64,000 nucleotides of DNA from positions 124,001-188,000 of the forward strand of contig CCRI01000012.1 of assembly GCA_000985875.1 (NCBI GenBank), in the 5' to 3' direction. Made by a program: the position numbers and the translations under genes. Under the pieces are notes generated by a model. The model was given only the letters and a program-made list of their open reading frames with translations. It searched no databases and was not told where the DNA came from. The stretch is from Neorhizobium galegae bv. officinalis (GTDB lineage: Bacteria; Pseudomonadota; Alphaproteobacteria; Rhizobiales; Rhizobiaceae). Shown here piece after piece: positions 25,470 to 35,100 of the stretch. Each line of letters begins with the position of its first letter. Position 1 is the stretch's first letter.

Positions 25470-26462
25470 ATGATCAAGCGAACCAAGGGCGTCACCATCA
25501 GCCAGGTCGCCGATGCGGCAGGCGTTGCGCGTTCCAGCGTGTCGCGTGCCTTCACGCGGCCGGACATGCTCTCCCCGGAAACCGTGACGCGGATCATGAA
25601 GGCTGCAGAGGCGCTCGGCTACGTGCCGAACCATACGGCACGGGCGCTCAGCACCGGGCGGCACGGCAATGTCGGGCTGATCGTGCCGGATATCGCCAAC
25701 CCGTTCTTCCCGCCGCTGATCCAGGCGGCCCAGCTCGAAGCGGATCGTTCCGATTTCTGCATCTTCCTCGGCAATACCGAGGAGAACCCGAAGCAGGAGG
25801 ACAAGCTGGTCGGCCGGTTTGCGGGCCAGGTGGAAGGGCTGGTGCTCGCCTCCTCGCGTCTCTCGGACGAGCGCATCCGCGCCCATGCGGGCCAGTTGCC
25901 GCTGGTCTTGATCAACCGCGATATCGACGGCATTCCCCGGGTGCTGATCGACAGCGGATCGGGTGTCCGGCAAGCCGTCGAACATCTCGCCAAGCTTGGG
26001 CATCGCCGGATCGTCTATGTCAGCGGCCCGTCGAATTCCTGGTCGAACAAACAGCGCCGTACCGCCATCAAGGCCGCGGCATCGGGGCTCGGCATCGTGG
26101 TCGAAACCGTGCCGGCCGTGCTGGCGAGCTATAATTCCGGCCGCAATGCGGTGAGCGCGATCCTTGCCACCGGCGCCACGGCAGCCGTCGCGTTCGACGA
26201 CCTGACGGCGCAGGGCGTACTGGCTGGGCTTTCCGAAAAGCGCGTCTCGGTGCCGTCAGATTTCAGCCTGATCGGCTGCGACGACGTGCTCGGCGCCGTC
26301 ACCTATCCGGCCCTCACCTCGGTCTCCAATCGCTCGACGGAGGCCGGCCGGGTGGCCGTCTCGCTGCTCCTCGACATGCTGCAATCGCGCGCCATCCGCG
26401 ACGTGCGCTACGTGCTGGAAACACATCTCGTGGTGCGCAATACGACGACCGCGGCACGATAA
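25470..26462 (+). CDS. LacI family transcriptional regulator of the amino-sugar/uronate island
   Basis: 330-residue repressor. N-terminal helix-turn-helix VTISQVADAAGVARSSVSRAF (about 7-27) with hinge helix HTARALSTGR (about 53-62), then a periplasmic-binding-protein-like effector domain (GNVGLIVPDIANPFFPPLI at about 64-82; FSLIGCDDV near 272). It is divergent from nagB; the palindromes at 25348-25365 and 21231-21246 are the probable targets. The effector is probably a phosphorylated or free sugar of the pathway. ATG at 25470 is used; an earlier GTG/ATG-type start at 25437 would add 11 unconserved residues. Confidence 0.93.
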   Translation: MIKRTKGVTISQVADAAGVARSSVSRAFTRPDMLSPETVTRIMKAAEALGYVPNHTARALSTGRHGNVGLIVPDIANPFFPPLIQAAQLEADRSDFCIFLGNTEENPKQEDKLVGRFAGQVEGLVLASSRLSDERIRAHAGQLPLVLINRDIDGIPRVLIDSGSGVRQAVEHLAKLGHRRIVYVSGPSNSWSNKQRRTAIKAAASGLGIVVETVPAVLASYNSGRNAVSAILATGATAAVAFDDLTAQGVLAGLSEKRVSVPSDFSLIGCDDVLGAVTYPALTSVSNRSTEAGRVAVSLLLDMLQSRAIRDVRYVLETHLVVRNTTTAAR

Positions 26463-26524
26463 ACGGGAACCTTGCCGTCGGGGGCGGGTTGGATGGAGAC
26501 CCAACCTTTCCAAGGGAGGTTTGC

Positions 26525-26809
26525 ATGCCCAAGAAGAAATGGTCGCAGGACGTGACCGAGCACAGCGACGCGATGGACCTGAGGGACGGCGTGTTCAAAT
26601 CGCGCAGTCCGAAGAAGATCGCCGACTCCCTCAAACATTCCGCCGAAGCCAGTCATCGCCGCAAGTCGAGCCCGTTCCAGTCGGCCATGTCGATGCTGAA
26701 TTTCTACATCAACCGCGCCGGCGACCAGCTTTCGAAATCGCGCCGCGCCACGCTGGAGAAGGCCAAGGATGAGCTTCGCAAGGATTTCGGCCGTGAACCG
26801 AAGCATTAA
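26525..26809 (+). CDS. DUF3175 domain-containing protein
   Basis: 94-residue basic protein that is almost entirely DUF3175: KWSQDVTEHSDAMDLRDGVF, SPKKIADSLKHSAEASHRR, KSSPFQSAMSMLNFYINRAG and LEKAKDELRKDFGRE. No function is known; the high Lys/Arg content suggests nucleic-acid contact, which is inference. The ATG at 26525 follows a good ribosome-binding site (AAGGGAGG). A cupin gene follows closely and may be co-transcribed. Confidence 0.85.
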   Translation: MPKKKWSQDVTEHSDAMDLRDGVFKSRSPKKIADSLKHSAEASHRRKSSPFQSAMSMLNFYINRAGDQLSKSRRATLEKAKDELRKDFGREPKH

Positions 26810-26834
26810 AATCACCCCGCCAAGCCTCGACAAC

Positions 26835-27353
26835 ATGACCTCCGCCGCCGACGTTACCATCGAAACCATTCTCTTCGAATTCAGCGACTGGGTGCCGAAC
26901 AATCCAGACCTGCCGGTGCTGATCTATCGTAACGCCATCCCGGCCGAGGGCGAGATGGCGCCGAAATTCGAAGATCGGTTCCAGGCGAATGGCTGGCAGG
27001 GCATCTGGCGCGACGGCGTCTTCGACTATCAGCACTATCACACCGGCGCCCACGAGGTGCTGGGCATCGCCGGCGGCCGGGCACGTTTGCTGATCGGCGG
27101 ACCGGGCGGCGCCGAACTGAGCGTCCATGCCGGAGACTGCCTGATCCTGCCGGCCGGCACCGGCCACAGGCGGATCGATGCGAGCCGGGATTTCCTGGTC
27201 GTCGGCGCCTACCCGCCCGGACAGGACGCGGATATCCAGACCGGGCCGGCGAACCAGGCGCAGCTCGACACAATCGCAAGCCTGCCACTTCCAAAGACCG
27301 ACCCCGTGGAAGGGGCCGACGGCACTCTTCTTCGCGCATGGTCTCGGCGCTGA
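26835..27353 (+). CDS. Cupin domain protein (YjlB-like)
   Basis: About 172 residues with a single cupin barrel: metal ligands in YQHYHTGAHEVLGIAGGRARLLIGG (about 72-96; His, His and Glu) and in LPAGTGHRRI (about 117-126). It resembles B. subtilis YjlB-type cupins of unknown activity. The start is uncertain: I chose the ATG at 26835, but the frame is open upstream through the end of the DUF3175 gene, and a GTG at 26793 would overlap that gene. Co-directional with DUF3175. Confidence 0.75.
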   Translation: MTSAADVTIETILFEFSDWVPNNPDLPVLIYRNAIPAEGEMAPKFEDRFQANGWQGIWRDGVFDYQHYHTGAHEVLGIAGGRARLLIGGPGGAELSVHAGDCLILPAGTGHRRIDASRDFLVVGAYPPGQDADIQTGPANQAQLDTIASLPLPKTDPVEGADGTLLRAWSRR

Positions 27354-27686
27354 TCTTTCAGTTTTCCTTCATGCGATCTGCATGTCGGGCAATGCTTCAA
27401 TGATGACGAGCCTCCATGTTACCCCCGGCTTTCCAGGTGGCGGAATATCGCCGTTTCGTGCCGGAATTCGCCCACAAAACAAGCATTGCAACGCTGCATC
27501 ATAAGCGCGGCCCTTGGAGCCATTAGATTTCGGCTCGAGGGTGCTTTCACGACGGCAGAGCGTTTGACGGCCCCCAAATTGTATGGCTTCCTTATATCAC
27601 GACGCGAAGAGGAGGAGACTGTTCGCGTCACATCACACTCCGGCTCGCCCGTGAGGTGCCGGACTGAACTCTAGGAGGAGAGTGCA
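27354..27686. other. Intergenic stretch between the cupin gene and the TctC-type gene
   Basis: 333 bases with no convincing gene. Its only clear signal is the strong ribosome-binding site GGAGGAG at about 27673-27680 that sets the GTG start of the following gene. No repeat or RNA element was recognised. Confidence 0.6.
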
Positions 27687-28664
27687 GTGAAGCGATTTCT
27701 AGCAGGCGCCCTGGCGCTGGTGTTTTCAGCCTATATTCCGGGCGGCACTGCCACCGCCGCCGACGATTACCCGACCCGGCAGATCACGCTGATCGCCGGT
27801 TTCCCGGCCGGCAGCGGCGCGGACGTCTATGCCCGCTTCTTCGCCAAAAAACTCGAAGAGCAGCTCAAGCAGACTGTGATCGTCGACAACAAGCCGGGCG
27901 GTCTCGGAAGCCTTTCGGTCGTCGCGTTGAAGAACGCGAAGCCGGACGGCTATACGATGCTGATCGGTTCTGCCGACCAGTTCACGGCGGCGCCCTACGT
28001 CTTCAACGCCCCGCCCTATGATCCGCTCAAGGACTTCGACTATGTCGCGCCGGTGTTCAGCCAGGCATTCATGATGCTGGTCAACGCCAAGTCGCCCTAC
28101 CAGAAGATTTCCGACCTGACCAAGGCGATGAAGGAAAAGGGTGCCAAGGGTTCCTACGCCACCTCGAACTTCCCGTCCGTCATCCTGGCCGAAATGTACA
28201 AGGCGAATACCGGCGTGCCGGACACGCTTCAGGTGCGCTACAAGACCAGCGCCGACTCGCTCAACGACTTTGCAAGCGGCGCGATCGACTACATGGTCGG
28301 CGATCCGGTCTTCGGTCTTGCCCGCTCGCGGGACGGAACGCTGCGCGTGCTGGCGGTCAGTACGGCAAAGCGCATTTCCTCGGTCCCGGACATCCCGACT
28401 TTCGCGGAAGAAGGCGTGCCGAATGTCGATGTGCGCATCTGGTGGGTTCTCGCCGCGCCCAAGGGTACGCCGAAGGATATTCTCGACAAGATGCACAAGG
28501 TGATGACGCAGGTCACCACCAGCGAAGAAGCCCGCAAGTTCGTCGGCACCAATGGCGGCGAGCCGATGACGCTCGACAGCCCGAAGGCGACACTCGATTA
28601 CGCGACGATGGACACCAAGCGCTGGGAAGAGTGGGCCAAGATCGGCAAGATCGAAAAGCAGTAA
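27687..28664 (+). CDS. Tripartite tricarboxylate transporter (Bug/TctC family) substrate-binding protein
   Basis: Periplasmic binding protein of 325 residues. Signal peptide about 1-26 (KRFLAGALALVFSAYIPGGTATAA), then the family start DDYPTRQITLIAGFPAGSGADVYARFFAKKLEEQL, and VDNKPGGLGSLSVVALKNAKPDGYTML (about 70-97). Bug proteins bind carboxylates such as citrate, tricarballylate, glutamate or aromatic acids. The start is GTG at 27687 behind a strong GGAGGAG. No tctA/tctB membrane genes lie nearby, so it is an orphan that must share a membrane component encoded elsewhere or act in sensing. A terminator-like hairpin follows. Confidence 0.92.
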   Translation: MKRFLAGALALVFSAYIPGGTATAADDYPTRQITLIAGFPAGSGADVYARFFAKKLEEQLKQTVIVDNKPGGLGSLSVVALKNAKPDGYTMLIGSADQFTAAPYVFNAPPYDPLKDFDYVAPVFSQAFMMLVNAKSPYQKISDLTKAMKEKGAKGSYATSNFPSVILAEMYKANTGVPDTLQVRYKTSADSLNDFASGAIDYMVGDPVFGLARSRDGTLRVLAVSTAKRISSVPDIPTFAEEGVPNVDVRIWWVLAAPKGTPKDILDKMHKVMTQVTTSEEARKFVGTNGGEPMTLDSPKATLDYATMDTKRWEEWAKIGKIEKQ

Positions 28665-28687
28665 GCTTCCAGAGGCATGACCGGATC

Positions 28688-28720
28688 GGAAAGGCTGGAG
28701 GGGGATCTCCGGCCTTTTCC
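28688..28720 (+). terminator. Terminator-like hairpin after the TctC-type gene
   Basis: GGAAAGGCTGGAG pairs with CTCCGGCCTTTTCC across a short loop, starting 24 bases after the stop codon. The descending arm ends in a T-rich CCTTTTCC, but no long T run follows. Confidence 0.5.
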
Positions 28721-28921
28721 GTTTCAGCGTGCCGGAATAGAGCTGATAATGCGTCCACAGGAACAACTCCGGATTGTTCATCTGCATCAACAGCTTCGTC
28801 GAAGATGCAGGCCCGAAGCGTGAGAAACCGCTTGAGTCAGGCAATTTTATCGGAACCAGCACCGCCGCTCGACAGTTAGACCGCCAATTCGACGGCTCTA
28901 ATCGACGGCGAGGCAAATCCC

Positions 28922-31900
28922 ATGAACACGCGTCCCCAATTCATCGCCGGGACATCCCTCGCGCAACTCCCACCACAGATCTACTACGTTCATCCCCTGA
29001 TGCTGAGGGCGCTCGACGCGTGGCGGGAGGTTTTTGCGCATGCGAGGGATCTCGGTCTCGACACGGTGCTGACGGCACCGCTTTTCGAGCGGGGCCACAA
29101 TGCGAGCGTCTTCGTGACGAAGAATTTCGACCGGTTAGACCCGGAGCTTCAGCTCGGCTCTTCCGTCCAGGACGGGATCAAGGCCCTGATCCAGGCGGCG
29201 CGCGAAAGCAAGATCAAGCTGATGCTCGACCTGGTCGTCAATAGGGTCGCCGTGGACGCCGAACATGCCGGGCCGATCCTCGCCGATCCGCGTATTGCGC
29301 CGCGGGACAGCTGCAGCCGCGGCATCGACTTCATGAGCGAAGCCCGCCATATCGAAGATTGGCGCAAGCGGATGGCGCAGCTGACCGGCCTCGGGATTGC
29401 CGGTTTCCGCTGCCTCGGTATCGGCCGCCTGGCGCCGGAAGCCTGGTATGACCTTATCGTGTCGACCCGCAAGACCGTGCCGGAAACCACCTTTCTGGCA
29501 TGGACGCCGGGCACCTCCTTCGAGGATCGCCGGGCGCTCGAGGGTGCCGGTTTCGACGGGAGCTTCTCGTCGCTTGCCTGGTGGAACCTCGAGGAACGCT
29601 GGATCCTCGACGAATATCAGATTCAGCGGCAGCTCGGTTATCAGGTCACGTTTCCGGAAGCACCTTTCGGCAAACGCATCGCCCATGGCACCGACAGTTG
29701 CGAAGTGCTGCAGAGGAAGGCGATCCGCTCGCTGAAGCTCGCCTCGACCTTCGCGAGCGGGCTGATGATCCCGATGGGCTTCGAATTCGGCGCAACGACT
29801 CCGCTCGACCCGCTGTTTGGCGACGGAATGGGCCTCAGGGGCCTTCGGGAGCAGGGATCGTTCGATCTCTCGGCCGATATCCGAAGCGTGAACGCCGGCA
29901 CCAACAAGACCGCGGCCGGCTTTGCCCGCCAGCCGCTCCGCCTCATCTCCACCAGCCAGACGCCGGCCGTGGCATTGATGCAGACCGACCGGGAAGACCT
30001 GCGCTCCGCGCAAAAGGTGCGTGTGGTGGTTCTGAACCGCGATCTGCGTCGCGCGGTCGCCGCTCCCTTCAACGTGCTGCGCGAGGCGGCCGCGCCCTTC
30101 CTGCCGCTCGAAGCGCCGGAGGCGGATGGCGACGCCTTTGCCGCACAGCTCAAGCTGAAACCCGGCGAAATCAGGATCTTCGAGGGCCGGTCGTCGGTGC
30201 CGATCGTGGACGCCGCACCGGTGCCCTCGGTAGATAAGGCGACCGCTTCGCCCCGGCTGGCGATCGAGAAGATCACGCCATGCGTCGATGACGGCCGTTT
30301 CGTGGTCAAACGGGTGGTTGGCGAGACGGTGAAGGTCGAGGCGGACATTTTCGGCGACGGCCACGATCCATTGGCGGCGGCGCTGCTCTGGCGCGCGGCC
30401 GACGAGACGGAATGGACCGAGGAGCGCATGCAACTCGTCCTGAACGATCGCTGGAACGCGGAATTCACCCTGAAGCGCATGGGCCGCCACGAGTTCCTGA
30501 TCGAAGCATGGCGCAATCCCTTCGCGATCTTCCGCTATGAATTCGTGAAGAAACACGAAGCGCGGCTCGATCTGAGGCTGGAAATCCAGGAAGGCATCAA
30601 CCTCGTTCTCGATGCGCTGGACAATTCCTCCGGCAGGATCAAGACACGGCTCAAAGCGCTGTTCGACAAGCTGACTGAGGTGCAGGACCCGCAACGCACG
30701 GAAATCCTGCTGGCGCCCGACACCGCCGAACTGATGGCGGAGGCCGACCGCCGGCCGTTCAAGGTCCGTTCCCAGGCGATCCCCGTCGATGCGGAACGTA
30801 TCGCCGCTGGTTTCGCCAGCTGGTACCAGATCTTTCCCCGCTCGCAGAGCGGCGATCCGAACCGGCACGGCACCTTCGACGACGTCATCAAGCGGCTGCC
30901 CGCCATCCGCGACATGGGGTTCGACGTTCTCTATTTCCCGCCCATCCACCCGATCGGCAAGACCAACCGCAAGGGCAAGAACAATTCGCTGAGCCCCGCG
31001 CCGGACGATCCGGGCAGCCCCTATGCGATCGGCTCGGAAGAAGGCGGTCATGACGCGATCCATCCGGAGCTCGGCACGTTCGAGGACTTCCGCCGGCTGG
31101 TGGATGCCGCCCAGGAAGAAGGCCTTGAAATAGCGCTAGACCTGGCGATCCAGGCCTCGCCCGATCATCCCTGGCTGAAATCACATCCCGGCTGGTTCGA
31201 CTGGCGGCCGGACGGGACGATCCGGTATGCGGAAAACCCGCCGAAGAAATACGAGGACATCGTCAACGTCGATTTCTACGCCCATGATGCGATCCCCTCG
31301 CTCTGGGTGGAACTGCGCGACATCGTGCAGAAATGGGTCGACAACGGCGTCAAGCTCTTCCGCGTCGACAATCCGCACACGAAACCCTTCCCGTTCTGGG
31401 AATGGCTGATCGCCGACATCCGCGCGCGGCATCCGGAGGTCGTCTTCCTGTCGGAGGCATTCACCAAGCCGAAGGTCATGTACCGGCTCGCCAAGGTCGG
31501 CTTCTCGCAGTCCTACACCTATTTCACCTGGCGCAATGCCAAGTGGGAGCTCGAGCAGTATATGCGCGAGATCACCACCGAGGAGCCGAAGGAATTCTTC
31601 CGTCCGCATTTCTTCGTCAACACGCACGACATCAACCCGGACTTCCTGCAGAACGCGCCGCGGCCGGCCTATCTGATCCGCGCCGCCCTCGCCGCGACGC
31701 TGTCGGGTCTCTGGGGCGTCTATAACGGCTTCGAGCTTTGCGAAGGCCGCCCGGACGCCAAGCGCAAGGAATATGCGGATTCGGAGAAATACGAGATCCG
31801 CGCCTGGGACTACGACCGTCCCGGCAACATCAAGGGCGAGATCACCCTGCTCAACCGGCTCCGCCGCGAGAACCCGGCGCTGCATTCGCATCTCGGCCTG

Positions 31901-32176
31901 CAGCTTCTCACCGCCTGGAACGACAACATCATGTTCTTCGAGAAGGCGAGTGCCGGTCGCGAGAACGTCCTGCTGATCGCGATCAACCTCGACCCGCACA
32001 ATGCGCAGGAGGCGGATGTCGAAATACCACTCTGGTCATGGAACCTCCCGGACCATGGCGCACTTGACCTAGAAGATCTGGTCGGCGGCAGCCGTTTCAC
32101 GCTGACCGGCAAGATCCAACGCATCCGGCTCGATCCGCATCACGGCCTGCCGTTTTCGATCTGGCGCGTGCGATAA
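28922..32176 (+). CDS. glgE: Alpha-1,4-glucan:maltose-1-phosphate maltosyltransferase with an extra N-terminal GH13-like domain
   Basis: Extends alpha-1,4-glucans using maltose 1-phosphate; cytosolic. The C-terminal part (about 425-1084) is a complete GlgE: start signature PCVDDGRFVVKRVVGETVKVEADIF, ASWYQIFPRSQSG, nucleophile D816 in FRVDNPHTKP, acid/base E845 in FLSEAFTKP, and D903 in VNTHDINPD. The first 420 or so residues are a second barrel-like segment in which the GH13 catalytic positions are absent: LDLVVNRVAVD has Arg for His, and GFRCLGIGRLAP lacks the nucleophile Asp. Typical GlgE is about 660-700 residues, so this is a fusion. It is first in an operon with treS-maltokinase (13 bases) and glgB. 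Confidence 0.92.
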   Translation: MNTRPQFIAGTSLAQLPPQIYYVHPLMLRALDAWREVFAHARDLGLDTVLTAPLFERGHNASVFVTKNFDRLDPELQLGSSVQDGIKALIQAARESKIKLMLDLVVNRVAVDAEHAGPILADPRIAPRDSCSRGIDFMSEARHIEDWRKRMAQLTGLGIAGFRCLGIGRLAPEAWYDLIVSTRKTVPETTFLAWTPGTSFEDRRALEGAGFDGSFSSLAWWNLEERWILDEYQIQRQLGYQVTFPEAPFGKRIAHGTDSCEVLQRKAIRSLKLASTFASGLMIPMGFEFGATTPLDPLFGDGMGLRGLREQGSFDLSADIRSVNAGTNKTAAGFARQPLRLISTSQTPAVALMQTDREDLRSAQKVRVVVLNRDLRRAVAAPFNVLREAAAPFLPLEAPEADGDAFAAQLKLKPGEIRIFEGRSSVPIVDAAPVPSVDKATASPRLAIEKITPCVDDGRFVVKRVVGETVKVEADIFGDGHDPLAAALLWRAADETEWTEERMQLVLNDRWNAEFTLKRMGRHEFLIEAWRNPFAIFRYEFVKKHEARLDLRLEIQEGINLVLDALDNSSGRIKTRLKALFDKLTEVQDPQRTEILLAPDTAELMAEADRRPFKVRSQAIPVDAERIAAGFASWYQIFPRSQSGDPNRHGTFDDVIKRLPAIRDMGFDVLYFPPIHPIGKTNRKGKNNSLSPAPDDPGSPYAIGSEEGGHDAIHPELGTFEDFRRLVDAAQEEGLEIALDLAIQASPDHPWLKSHPGWFDWRPDGTIRYAENPPKKYEDIVNVDFYAHDAIPSLWVELRDIVQKWVDNGVKLFRVDNPHTKPFPFWEWLIADIRARHPEVVFLSEAFTKPKVMYRLAKVGFSQSYTYFTWRNAKWELEQYMREITTEEPKEFFRPHFFVNTHDINPDFLQNAPRPAYLIRAALAATLSGLWGVYNGFELCEGRPDAKRKEYADSEKYEIRAWDYDRPGNIKGEITLLNRLRRENPALHSHLGLQLLTAWNDNIMFFEKASAGRENVLLIAINLDPHNAQEADVEIPLWSWNLPDHGALDLEDLVGGSRFTLTGKIQRIRLDPHHGLPFSIWRVR

Positions 32177-32189
32177 GGGAGAAAACAAA

Positions 32190-35100
32190 ATGGACATGAC
32201 GGGCAGCCGCAGCCAGGCTCAAAACCAGGTGCCAGGCCAAGAGAGCGATCCTCTGTGGTACAAGGACGCGATCATCTATCAGCTCCACATCAAGTCGTTC
32301 TTCGATGCGAATGGTGACGGGATCGGCGATTTTCAGGGCCTGCACGAGAAGCTCGACCATATCGCCTCGCTCGGCGCCAATGCGATCTGGCTGCTGCCCT
32401 TTTTCCCGTCGCCCCGCCGCGACGATGGATACGACATCGCCGACTACGGCAATGTCAGCTCCGACTACGGCACGATCGAGGAGTTCCAGGCCTTCGTCGA
32501 GGCGGCGCACCAGCGCGGCATCCGGGTCATCATCGAGCTCGTCATCAACCATACATCCGACCAGCATCCATGGTTCCAGCGGGCGCGGCATGCGCCGCCC
32601 GGCTCTCCGGAGCGCGACTTCTACGTCTGGTCGGATACGGATCAGAAATTCCCCGAAACCCGGATCATCTTCCTCGACACGGAAAAATCGAACTGGACAT
32701 GGGACCCGGTCGCCGGCGCCTATTACTGGCACCGCTTCTACTCCCACCAGCCGGACCTCAACTTCGACAATCCGCAGGTGCTGGAGGAGCTGCTCGGCGT
32801 CATGCGCTTCTGGGCGGATACAGGCATTGACGGGTTCCGGCTGGACGCGATCCCCTATCTCGTCGAGCGTGAGGGCACGAACAACGAGAACCTGCCCGAG
32901 ACGCACGAAATCCTGAAGAAGATCCGCGCCTCGCTCGACAGCACCCATCCCGGCAAGATGCTGCTGGCCGAAGCCAATCAATGGCCGGAGGACACGAACG
33001 AGTATTTCGGCAATGGCGATGAATGCAACATGGCGTTCCACTTCCCGCTGATGCCGCGCATGTACATGGCGATCGCCAAGGAAGACCGTTTCCCGATCAC
33101 CGATATCATGCGCCAGACGCCGGAAATCCCGGAAAACTGCCAGTGGGCGATCTTCCTTCGCAATCACGACGAGCTGACGCTCGAAATGGTGACCGACGAG
33201 GAACGCGACTACCTCTGGAACATCTATGCCGCCGACCGCCGCGCCCGCATCAATCTCGGCATCCGCCGCCGCCTTGCGCCGCTGATGGAGCGGGACCGCC
33301 GGCGCATCGAGTTGATGAACGCGCTGCTGCTCTCCATGCCCGGAACGCCGGTTCTCTATTACGGCGACGAGATTGGCATGGGCGACAATATCTATCTCGG
33401 CGACCGCGACGGAGTTCGCACCCCGATGCAATGGTCGCCGGACCGCAATGGCGGCTTCTCCAAGGCCGATCCGGCCCGCCTCGTGCTGCCGCCGGTGATG
33501 GACCCGCTCTACGGATATGAGGCGGTGAATGTCGAGGCGCAGGGGTCGGACGCCCATTCGCTGCTGAACTGGACCCGGCGCATGCTGGCGCTGCGCAACA
33601 AGCACTCCGCCTTCGGCCGCGGCTCGCTGAAATTCCTCACGCCTGGCAATCGCAAGATCCTCGCCTATCTGCGCGAATACAACGGCGAGACGATCCTCTG
33701 CGTCGCCAACCTGTCGCGCCTGCCGCAGGCAGTGGAACTCGACCTGGCGCATTTCGCCGGCCGCGTGCCGATCGAGCTTTCGGGCATGTCACCCTTCCCG
33801 CCGATCGGCCAGCTTACCTATCTCCTGACCCTGCAGCCGTTCGGCTTCTTCTGGTTCCAGCTCGTGGCCGAAGCCGACGGGCCTGTCTGGCGCAAGGAGC
33901 CGCCGGAGCAGATGCAGGACATGGTGACCATGGTCACCCGCCGCGACCTGCAGGAACTGGTCGACGAACCCCGGCTTGCCGCCACGCTCTCCAACGAGGT
34001 TCTGCCGGCCTATCTCGGCAAGCGCCGCTGGTTCGGCTCCAAGGGCCAGGTCCTGAATGGGGCCACACTGGTCGCGGCAACGCCGATCGCTTTTGCCAAC
34101 AACATCCTGCTCGGTGAGCTCGAGGCGGAGGTGGATGGCCGCAAGGACACCTATCTGTTGCCGCTTGCCGTGTCCTGGGACGATGCGCAGCCCACCGCGC
34201 TCGCCCAGCAGCTTGCGCTCGCCCGTATCCGCCAGGGCCGCCGCGTCGGTTTCCTGACCGACGGGTTCGCCATGGAGGGCCTGGCGCGCGGCGTGATGCG
34301 TGGCCTTCGCGAGCGTTCGGTGATTTCCGGTCGCGCCGGCACATTGGAATTCATCGGCACGGAAAGTCTCGACAGCCTGACGGTTACCGACGACATGGCC
34401 ATCCGTTGGCTCTCGGCGGAGCAATCCAACAGTTCGCTTATTTTGGGCGACCTGGCGATGGTGAAGCTCATCCGCCACGTCTTCCCCGGCATGCATCCGG
34501 AAGCCGAGATGACCCGTTACCTAACCAATGTCGGCTACCAGAACACCGCGCAATTGCTCGGCGAGGTCGCCCGCACGGCACCGGACGGCAGCCGCTACAC
34601 GCTGATCATCGTTCAGAGTGCGATCCGCAACCAGGGCGACGCCTGGAACTGGATGCTCAGCAACCTGCGCCGGGCCATCGACGAGATCGTGGTGACCGGC
34701 CTCGAGGGCGAGGTGGTGGACGAGCATTTCAAGCCGCTGGTAAACTTGGTCGCGACCATCGGCAAACGGCTCGGCGAGTTGCATGCGGCGCTCGCCCAGC
34801 CAACCGACGACCCGGACTTCCAACCGATCCGGGCAACGGCAGCCGATGCCGAAAAATGGCGTGACGGGGTCACGGCTCAGATTTCCCACAGCCTGGCGAT
34901 CCTCGAAAAAACGGTCGAAGGTCTGGATTCGGATATCGCCATCGAGGCAAAAGCGATCCTCGACCGCCGCGACCAGCTTCTCGGCCTCGCCACGCATCTT
35001 GCGAGCGCCGTCGAAGGCACGCTGATGACCCGCAATCACGGCGACTTCCATCTCGGCCAAATCCTGGTTGCGGAAGGCGATGCCTATATCATCGACTTCG

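Noticed and set aside
29135..31063. Long open frames antisense to glgE, treS and glgB
   Set aside because: Complementary to strongly supported catalytic domains; their Arg/Asp-rich composition is typical of GC-rich antisense frames.
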